Assembly (NCBI GenBank): GCA_026770575.1
Contig: MU657490.1
Location: 39,643-50,684, forward strand
Length of the DNA stretch: 11,042 nucleotides
From: Pelagophyceae sp. CCMP2097
Taxonomy: Eukaryota > Sar > Pelagophyceae
Direction of reading: 5' to 3'
Each line of letters starts with the position of its first letter. The first letter of the stretch is position 1. Of the stretch, positions 5,798-11,042 are shown in pieces. The position numbers and the translations under genes were made by a program. The notes under the pieces were generated by a model. It saw nothing but the letters and a program-made list of their open reading frames with translations, did no database searches and was not told the origin of the DNA.

Positions 5798-6114
5798 CAA
5801 GGCTGGTAAAAACGTAAATTTGGCCCCCAGGGAAAAAATTTGGAACAACGTTTCCAGGCTATTTCATAAAACACCCAAAAACATGTGAATAAAACATGCC
5901 ACGGCGACTGCATCCGAGGGTCGTGAGTTGGGCTGCCCTTAACTGCCCTGCGGATTGAATCCCAAATATTATCCCAATTTGAGTTATTCATCTCTCCGAG
6001 AGGGCTCTCCAGAGGTCCAGTCGGCGGCCCCGGTGGTGCCACACGCGGGGGGAACAAGAACACGTGTTTTTAGGGATTTGATCAAAACAACGTTTTACGT
6101 TTTTACCAGCCTTG
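5798..6114. mobile_element. hAT-like MITE with 8-bp target duplication, 317 bp
   Basis: The ends are a perfect 21-bp inverted repeat beginning CAAGGCTGGTAAAAACG (5798-5818 and 6094-6114). AGAGTAGG is duplicated exactly at 5790-5797 and 6115-6122. The intact 78-bp copy at 5308 lacks the insertion. An 8-bp duplication with CAAGG-type ends is typical of hAT elements (family knowledge). The sub-terminal regions are weakly complementary as well (AAAAACATGTG against AAAAACACGTG). No transposase: it would need one supplied from elsewhere. Confidence 0.88.
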
Positions 6115-6122
6115 AGAGTAGG

Positions 6123-6168
6123 GCAGTTGAGAATTCCGTTGATTCGGACGTGGGGGCCTCCGTCGATG
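6123..6168. repeat. 78-bp repeat, last piece of the interrupted copy
   Basis: GCAGTTGAGAATTCCGTTGA and the bases after it match 5340-5385 with two substitutions. Similarity ends at GATG, just before LINE endonuclease sequence becomes readable at about 6171. Whether the repeat is host sequence or part of an older element is not clear. Confidence 0.8.
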
Positions 6169-6170
6169 AT

Positions 6171-6647
6171 AGGTCATTGGAACCGACCCCAACGTTCGTC
6201 TGGGAAAAATCCAGGAGGGTGACGATAATGCTGAATATTGTGATGGTGAAAATACGTACTCCTCTGGAGAAGCAAAATTTCTAGCAAATCTCATGAACGA
6301 AAAATCGGCTCTATGTGTCCATGGTCGTATTTGCCCTTTCCAGCTCACTTGCCAGAATGCATCGGTGGTTGATTACATATGGACGAATGCTCTAGATAGC
6401 ATTGTTGAAGCTGGCTTCATCGGTCGAAATATAGTGGATATAGACACTGACCACATCCCGCTGTTTATACGTACATCGCTCACACTCGCGACGACCAATT
6501 TACGGCGCCAACGCTACAAACGTGTTGAGGCAACTCGGAATGGTCAGCCCCTCTGCCCCTATAATAAGTAGGTGGCTAGACAGAACCACCTCGCGTTGAA
6601 CACGCTTATCACAAAATTAACAGCAGAGGCGATCCTCTGGCAGAATT
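6171..6647 (+). pseudogene. LINE AP-endonuclease domain, C-terminal part (5'-truncated)
   Basis: After a TAG at 6168-6170 the frame reads VIGTDPNVRLGKI (counterpart of the GDFNARLG block), SSGEAKFLANLMNEKSALCV, NASVVDYIW (the S-x-x-DY block) and DIDTDHIPLFI (counterpart of SDH-x-PL, with the catalytic His retained). These are the final three conserved blocks of the endonuclease/exonuclease/phosphatase fold that nicks target DNA in APE-type LINEs. The first half of the domain is absent, so the copy is 5'-truncated, as is usual for target-primed reverse transcription. A TAG at 6569-6571 interrupts the frame, which then continues (VARQNHLALNTLITKL...) and slips near 6650. Base composition is AT-richer than the host genes. 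Confidence 0.8.
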
Positions 6648-7410
6648 GTGGAATCCAAGACAACTGAAAATCTTTGGTCGGCATCAAAAGAACTTATCCT
6701 TGAGGCCCTGGCGACCATTTCGCCATCCACCAAACAAAAAGGAATTCACCGTTCGCCGAATTACCGCCCTTGGTGGAATTGTGAGGTAGATGCACTTCGG
6801 AAGAAGATCTTGGAAATCAGGCGCCAACAAAAAGTCGATAAGGCTGCTGGCATTATAGATGAAGCGAACGACGCGCACTTGAAAGTGCTGAAGACGAAAA
6901 TGAAGCGCGACTCGAGGTGGGCCCACGAAAATTACAAACGAGCAGAGAACTCGAGATTGATTGAAATATCAAGGGGCAAGTCCAAACGAAAAACACTTTG
7001 GAATGTTGTCCTGGGGAAAGCCAAGCAGTCTTTAACTGACTCTGCGAAAATAATCGAGTTGGCCAATGGTCATGGCACCTTAAATGTTGTTCCGCCTTCC
7101 GTATGCGAGAAATTCCGCCGCGAATACGAGAACCTTGGTAGCGATAAGCCCCCTCAAGGAAATACTTTCAACTTCGTTGAAAGAGAACGCCAAATATCAG
7201 CGTATGAAAGCATCAAATGCCTCCCCATATACAAAGGACCAGCGGACAAAGTCATACATTATGATGAAATCATCGAATGTATAAAACATTTGAAGTTTGA
7301 TAAAGCGCCTGGATTGGATCACATTTCGACGGACATCCTCAAGATTGCTGATGAGCCTATTGCAAAAAATAACGTGGTATTATTCAACAAGGCGCTTTCA
7401 AGTGGGCTTC
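6648..7410 (+). pseudogene. LINE linker and start of reverse transcriptase
   Basis: The frame continues ENLWSASKELILEALATI, PWWNCEVDALRKKILEIRRQ, a long Lys/Arg-rich helical linker, then YDEIIECIKHLKFDKAPGLD (RT motif 0/1: K-F-D-KAPG-D) and LFNKALSSGLP. It is the region joining endonuclease and RT in LINE ORF2. It is open for over 250 codons, implying moderate age. At 7408-7411 the RT is interrupted by unrelated repeat sequence and resumes at about 7752. Nothing in it is a host gene. Confidence 0.85.
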
Positions 7411-7751
7411 CCATCGCGGCATCTCGCCGTTCCTCTTCCCGCCGAGGGAACTCTAACCCTTGCGGAAGATTCCATCCCCGAAGGAATCCTAACCCTCACA
7501 AATCCGTGAACCCTAACCCTCACAAATCCATAACACAGTTCTTAAGGGACTCTACTTCCTCTCGTGCCTCCCGTTCATCTTCATTTCGCTCCGGCACGCG
7601 AGTGGGGGAGCATCGCGGCATCTCGCCGTTCCTCTTCCCGCCGAGGGAAATCTAACCCTTGCGGAAGATTCCATCCCCGAAGGGATCATAACCCTCACAA
7701 ATCCGTAAACCCCAACCCTCACAAATCCATAACACAGTTCTTACTCTGACT
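7408..7751. mobile_element. Insertion of tandem 133-bp repeats in the LINE RT
   Basis: Two near-identical 133-bp units at 7412-7544 and 7611-7743 run from CATCGCGGCATCTCGCCGTT to CATAACACAGTTCTTA, separated by 66 bases. Each unit contains two AACCCTCACAAATCC subunits with CCCTAACCCT between them; unit 1 has a GATTCC...GGAATC hairpin. GTGGGC stands at 7402-7407 and 7752-7757, and GTGGGG at 7602-7607, consistent with a 6-bp target duplication around the block. Deleting the block joins FNKALSSG to TLPPADWGKTTVAIIYK in the usual RT order. The inserted sequence has no recognised gene. Confidence 0.72.
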
Positions 7752-8612
7752 GTGGGCACTACGCTCCCTCCCGCCGATTGGGGTAAAACAACAGTCGCCA
7801 TTATCTACAAAGCTGGCGACCCAACTGATTGGGGGAGTTATCGCCTTATTTCACTATTGTCAGTTGTTGGCAAATTATTCGAAGCAGTCCTGAACCGTCG
7901 CACCGTATCCTTGTTAGACACGGAGTCATTATTGCATCAAGAGCAGATCGGCTGCCGTGGAAAAGGATATAGATGCCAAGATCATACTTTTGTCCTAGCG
8001 GAAACCATCAAATCGATGGCGAGGCGCCGCAAAAAAAACTTTTGTGGGTTCCTAGATGTTAGAAAGGCTTACCCGACGGTCCTCCGAGCCGATTTGATGG
8101 AAAAACTCCATAGCAAACTATCAAAAGCCTCTGGTGGCGACGCTCAATGTCGTTGTCATCTTTGGAGCGTCATTGACAAATTGTACGAGAACTGCTCTTC
8201 GAGAATTGTTATCCAAGACTCGGTTTCTGATGAATATAAAGTGAATCGCGGCCTCCGCGAAGGATCGGTTTTATCACCGATTTTATACGCCATTTTTATC
8301 GACGGGGTCATCGATAAAATTCGGGGTTGCATGGGCGTCAACGTCGGCAGCTTCAGCTACAGGGCCTTGCTTTACGTCGACGACATTGTCTTAATCAGTG
8401 AATCAGCACAAGATCTACAGGCCATGCTCAATTGTTGCCAGACATACGCAGATGATCATTCCTTTCAATTTTCCATGTCAAAATCCCAAGTCGTCGTATT
8501 TGGCAAGGACGAGGATTTCGCTTTTCAGTGGAAACTAATGGGTGAAGGAAGACATGGCCCAAGTCAGCCATTACAAATACTTGGGTCTTACTTTCAGGAG
8601 GTGCCTCGGTAA
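7752..8612 (+). pseudogene. LINE reverse transcriptase core
   Basis: From 7752: TLPPADWGKTTVAIIYKAGD, GSYRLISLLSVVGKLFEAVL (YR-x-ISL...K-x-x-E block), NFCGFLDVRKAYPTV (motif A; catalytic Asp at residue 102 kept, the usual AYD changed to AYP), NRGLREGSVLSPILYAIF (motif B), ALLYVDDIVLIS (motif C, catalytic YVDD at residues 208-211) and CQTYADDHSFQFSMSKSQVV (motifs D/E). All catalytic acids survive. At about 8540 the frame slips by one base: the continuation KEDMAQVSHYKYLGLTF, the typical YLG block, is in the next frame. RT copies the element RNA onto nicked genomic DNA. Confidence 0.92.
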
Positions 8613-8988
8613 TTTCGCCGTGAAGGGTTCCACGGCGGCCAAATTGAGATTGAAATATGTCGGGTCGAAGTTCATCGATGATGGGCCAAGCACTTGCTTG
8701 GTTTGTCATAACATCACTCTGCAAGCCGACAATACTAATGTTAGCGCAAACGCAATACATTGTGATAGCTGTGAAGGCGACGTGCACTTGGAGTGTATGG
8801 ACAACGTGCCCGCTCCACTCGGCGAGTTCCATTGCCCGGCATGTCGCCTTAAAGGTGCTCCGTGTTTGCCTAAACCGGAGGAACGGATCATAACATCAAT
8901 CCGGACGGAGAGGCGACCTGGCGGGAAATTTGAATACCACGCTGTGACAGAACTCCTCGACGGGCCTAACACTCACCGGAATGAATAA
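8542..8988 (+). pseudogene. LINE ORF2 C-terminal part with PHD finger
   Basis: The frame reads VSHYKYLGLTFRR (RT thumb block), then a Lys/Arg-rich linker, then a cysteine/histidine domain at 8695-8844. Its pattern is C-x2-C-x18-C-x2-C-x4-H-x2-C-x12-C-x2-C (CLVC, CDSC, HLEC, CPAC) with Phe two residues before the seventh ligand. That is the C4HC3 PHD finger, including the spacing and the aromatic position. PHD fingers read histone H3 tails. After it come RTERRPGGKFEYHAVTELLD and a TAA at 8986-8988; the same frame is open again afterwards, so the stop may be a late mutation. This is part of the element, not a host gene, because the frame continues from the RT. Confidence 0.78.
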
Positions 8989-9312
8989 TCTTTCACTCTC
9001 GAGAATCTCCATGAGATTATGGACAAAAACATAACTGCTTATTCACAAAAGTATGGGGTCAGGCAAATCCCGCTCTTTAATACAGAGGACCCGTGCCAGT
9101 GGGAGGCGGCAAAAACTAGTACAAAGAAGAAATTGTCGACTTTGAAGAACCAACTCGATCTCATGGGTTGTCATACAAGCTGGTTCGGGCATGAAACTGA
9201 TATTGCATTGCGCCGTTTTTTGACAAAAGTATTGCGTCCTTCGACTGGAGCTTCCGGCGCCCGCGCAAGCACCCCCAGGAAAAGTCCGCGAGACCGCTAC
9301 TTTCACGATTGA
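8989..9312 (+). pseudogene. LINE ORF2 tail after an in-frame stop
   Basis: In the same frame as the PHD part and after the TAA: SFTLENLHEIMDKNITAYSQ, YGVRQIPLFNTED, TKKKLSTLKNQLDLMGCH, HETDIALRRFLTK, ending TGA at 9310-9312. No domain recognised. Composition matches the upstream LINE, so it is best read as the end of ORF2. Confidence 0.6.
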
Positions 9313-9470
9313 CCATCTCTTGCAAAAGTTACGGCAATTTTTCAGGCCCCGAAGGGGACTGCACAGTTTGATCAACGTCAGTTTACGGTCAGGGCCCTTC
9401 GGGTCCTTTGATTGAAGGATCACTTGGGGCAATTATGTCTGTCTGTCTGTTTGTCCGTCTGTTTGTCCGT
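9313..9470 (+). repeat. LINE 3' untranslated region and (TGTC/TGTT/CGTC)n tail
   Basis: The region has CAGGCCCCGAAGGGGACTG (9343-9361) and, about 30 bases on, CAGGGCCCTTCGGGTCC (9390-9406). They are imperfectly complementary to each other and each is partly self-complementary, so they can form stem-loops. At 9436-9470 a TGTC-type microsatellite with TGTT and CGTC variants follows. Many LINEs end in a stem-loop recognised by their RT and a short tandem repeat rather than poly-A, so this probably marks the 3' end of the element. Confidence 0.55.
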
Positions 9471-9541
9471 CGCCGGGTACATCCGTGAAGTTCCGGCTAC
9501 TTTGGGCGGCGCGCGGTCCGTCGGCTCACGGGTGAAAGGAC

Positions 9542-10096
9542 ATGCAGGCGATCCTAGACGACGATCGCGCGCTCGAGGAGGATCCCTCACTCGCTCGCCG
9601 GCGCGAGCGCGACGACGACCCCGGCTTCGAAGAGTCGAAAGGCGACGACGACGATCGCGCGCTCGACGAGGAGCCCTCGCCAGAGCGCGCGCGGCTGGTC
9701 GAGCGCCTGGTGGACTATAGCATCGTGGAGCACGCCGTCGACCCGGACGGCAATTGCCAATTTCGCGCGCTGGCCCAACGCCTCTTCGGCAACCAGGAAC
9801 TCCACGCCGTCGTCCGCGCCGCCGTCGTCAAGCAACTCCGCGCCGCCTCGGACGCCTATTGCGGCTTTGTGCACGAGGACTACGAGGCGTACGCGTGCAG
9901 GATAGCCCAGGCGCGCGAGTGGGGCGACCACGTCACGCTCCAGGCCGCGGCCGACGCGTACGGAGTCAAGATCACGGTCGTGACGAGCTACGCCGAGAAA
10001 AGCTTCATCCAGATCAAACCCACGCTCGACGCCGGCGCCAACGGGTGCGCCTCTCCGACGGCCCCGTCCCTGCTGACGGCACACTGGCGCCCGTAG
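9542..10096 (+). CDS. OTU-family cysteine protease (deubiquitinase-like)
   Basis: From ATG (MQAILDDDRA) 184 residues to a TAG at 10094. The first 55 residues are acidic and contain a repeated DDDRALEEDPS / DDDRALDEEPS unit. The OTU domain begins IVEHAVDPDGNCQFRALAQR, with catalytic Asp69 and Cys72. It continues RAAVVKQLRAASDAYCGFV, YEAYACRIAQAREWGDHVTL (the WGDH block) and AAADAYGVKITVVTSYAEKS, then FIQIKP. OTU enzymes cleave ubiquitin chains. The closing block with the catalytic histidine (family form W-x-x-x-HYN) is not recognisable: the frame reads SLLTAHWRP and stops. His181 might serve, otherwise the enzyme is dead or the exon lies behind an intron. A GTGCGC at 10045 and the AG of the TAG would make a 52-nt intron, but it shifts frame. 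GC-rich codons fit a host gene. Confidence 0.85.
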   Translation: MQAILDDDRALEEDPSLARRRERDDDPGFEESKGDDDDRALDEEPSPERARLVERLVDYSIVEHAVDPDGNCQFRALAQRLFGNQELHAVVRAAVVKQLRAASDAYCGFVHEDYEAYACRIAQAREWGDHVTLQAAADAYGVKITVVTSYAEKSFIQIKPTLDAGANGCASPTAPSLLTAHWRP

Positions 10097-10285
10097 GACC
10101 TCGCCGCAGCTATGGCTGCATCTCTCGCCGAAGCTGAAGCTGAACGACAAGAGGACGGCGGCGGCTCCTCCGACTTGGACGGCAGCTCGGCGGCCTCTTT
10201 CAACTCCAAAACCTACGACGACTCCGACGGCCCAGGCGGCGATTCCGACGAGCAGGCAGGGCATGATGCCATTGATTTAACGTAA
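10097..10285 (+). CDS. Continuation of the OTU frame with a UIM-like helix
   Basis: Directly after the TAG the same frame runs 62 codons to TAA at 10283-10285. It reads DLAAAMAASLAEAEAERQED, then an acidic Ser/Gly-rich tail (SSDLDGSSAASFNSKTYDDS, AIDLT). The start fits a ubiquitin-interacting motif (acidic, L-x-x-A-hydrophobic-x-x-S-L-x-E). Third codon positions are strongly G/C as in the OTU part. OTU plus UIM is a sensible pairing, so the TAG is either a mutation, a readthrough stop, or part of an intron whose donor I cannot place in phase. An AATAAA at 10314-10319 could be the poly-A signal. Confidence 0.55.
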   Translation, partial: DLAAAMAASLAEAEAERQEDGGGSSDLDGSSAASFNSKTYDDSDGPGGDSDEQAGHDAIDLT

Positions 10286-10441
10286 TTGTTTAACCCCCGT
10301 CTTGAACTCTGTGAATAAATCCTTCGGGGCCTCCGTGTGCCTCCGGCGCGCTCTTGTAATACACATGTGGCTGGGGACAGTAGAATCCAACGCTTATGAG
10401 GCAACGGAACAATTTGACTTAGCGACTGTTTCGCATAGAGG
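10286..10441. other. 3' flank of the OTU gene
   Basis: No gene seen. It holds AATAAA at 10314-10319, CCTTCGGGGCCT at 10321-10332 (complement of a motif in the LINE 3' region at about 9345-9356), and GGCTGGGGACAGTAG at 10369-10383, which recurs exactly at 10910-10924. Confidence 0.4.
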
Positions 10442-10828
10442 TAGGGGGCGACACTGAAAATTGTAAAAATAAAAATTGCCGGCGTCGACGCCCAGGTTGC
10501 GCCGTGCTCCGTGCCGGCGGCGCGGCGGGGGCGGCCCGCCGTCTTCGGCGGGTCTCCAGGCACGACGCCGCGAACACTCGAAGTTTGGCACGTCTCCAAA
10601 CTGCAAGGTCAACCGCTGGAGAAGCGACTATGACGTCGCTAGGATGAATACCAACGCGATTATTGGCTCACAGGGTGTGAGGCGCGGCCTCATACCATCT
10701 ACCAAGACGCTGGCGTAGTATTCATGCTGCAACCCGCCGAACCGGCGCCGTCAATTTTAATTTGAAATGCAAGGTCACATTTAGCAAATTGTTTAAAAGT
10801 GCTGCTGGAAACTCAGTGTCGCCCCCTA
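10442..10828. mobile_element. MITE with 16-bp perfect inverted ends and 7-bp target duplication, 387 bp
   Basis: TAGGGGGCGACACTGA at 10442-10457 is exactly complementary to 10813-10828. ATAGAGG flanks the element directly on both sides (10435-10441 and 10829-10835). Further in, AAAATTGCCGGCG and AAAATTGACGGCG are again inverted relative to each other, and a CCCGCCG-TCTT-CGGCGGG hairpin lies at 10535-10552. ATGAATAC near 10644 and GTATTCAT near 10718 form another inverted pair. There is no transposase. The superfamily is uncertain: 7 bp is not a standard duplication size, so one edge may be off by a base. Confidence 0.88.
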
Positions 10829-10835
10829 ATAGAGG

Positions 10836-11042
10836 AGCTCAAGCCCGATCGAACGGCGGCGTCCGCGCCCTCAAACTCGTCGCCGTCGTTGAGATGTGCC
10901 CAAGATACGGGCTGGGGACAGTAGGAATGAAGGTTGGGAAAACTTCGCATGTAGGCTCCTGGAGCAATGAGGGCGCGTGCGCGCGCGCCGGGCACTCGGC
11001 CGGTCGCCGTGGCTGTGCGAGGAGCGCGGCGCGGCGATCCGC
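10836..11042. other. Unassigned right edge
   Basis: GC-rich, with open frames on both strands but no recognisable domain. GGCTGGGGACAGTAG at 10910-10924 repeats 10369-10383; the two copies lie outside the MITE on either side. The plus strand has one frame open to the edge (NGGVRALKLVAVVEM...), which might be the beginning of an exon, but the evidence is weak. Confidence 0.3.

Noticed and set aside
5566..6063. 165-codon minus-strand open frame
   Set aside because: It runs across both small transposons, including their inverted repeats, and through the AT-rich interior; no domain, and the nested insertion history explains the sequence.
7412..7743. Interstitial telomere array
   Set aside because: CCCTAACCCT occurs only once or in degenerate form per unit; the repeat period is 133 bp, not 6 bp.
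10045..10096. 52-nt intron in the OTU gene (GTGCGC to CGTAG)
   Set aside because: The splice would shift the tail out of its strongly biased UIM frame, so I do not annotate it, though the ends look right.
9587..10264. 225-codon minus-strand open frame
   Set aside because: Antisense shadow of the OTU gene; no domain, while the plus strand has DGNC and WGDH blocks.

Overview
The window is eukaryotic nuclear DNA. Genes contain short spliceosomal introns (44 to 120 nt, mostly GTGCG/GTACG to AG). The host genes are very GC-rich, and the stretch from about 5.44 to 9.43 kb, filled with transposable elements, is clearly more AT-rich. The combination of GC-rich genes, tiny introns, transposon-like (introner-like) introns, a copia-type retrotransposon, a LINE, and a helicase carrying a CCCH finger suggests a marine microalga, possibly a pelagophyte stramenopile such as an Aureococcus relative. 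That organism call is inference.

Layout. At 1-600 lies the 3' end of a Ty1/copia retrotransposon: the end of the RNase H domain, a purine tract and a 154-bp LTR. The LTR ends exactly where a minus-strand superfamily 1 (UPF1-like) helicase gene becomes readable. That gene (about 3281 down to 601) keeps its N-terminal region, Walker A, DEAG and GDQKQL motifs and a CCCH zinc finger, but is cut before the QYRMHP-type and later motifs. It is interrupted by three elements of 144-158 bp with short target duplications and inverted-repeat ends; at least two can be spliced out in frame. At 3282-4013 is an intergenic stretch with a three-copy repeat and a perfect hairpin. At 4014-5180 (minus) is a complete six-exon gene for an RWDD1/DFRP2-type protein (RWD domain, DFRP C-terminal region, acidic tail).

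At 5308-6168 two copies of a 78-bp sequence occur. The second copy is split by two small inverted-repeat transposons, one with a TA duplication and one with an 8-bp duplication; the first copy serves as the empty site for both. From about 6172 to 9435 runs a decayed LINE: end of an AP-type endonuclease, reverse transcriptase with an intact YVDD box, a PHD finger after the RT, and a (TGTC)n tract at the end. A block of tandem 133-bp repeats is inserted in the RT.

At 9542-10285 (plus) is an OTU-type deubiquitinase-like gene whose frame continues past a TAG into a segment with a ubiquitin-interacting-motif-like helix. At 10442-10828 is a third small transposon with 16-bp perfect inverted repeats and a 7-bp duplication. 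The rest, to 11042, is unassigned.

There is no operon logic. The host genes look like unrelated housekeeping or regulatory functions (RNA/DNA helicase, DRG-GTPase partner, ubiquitin protease) in a region repeatedly hit by at least eight mobile insertions.
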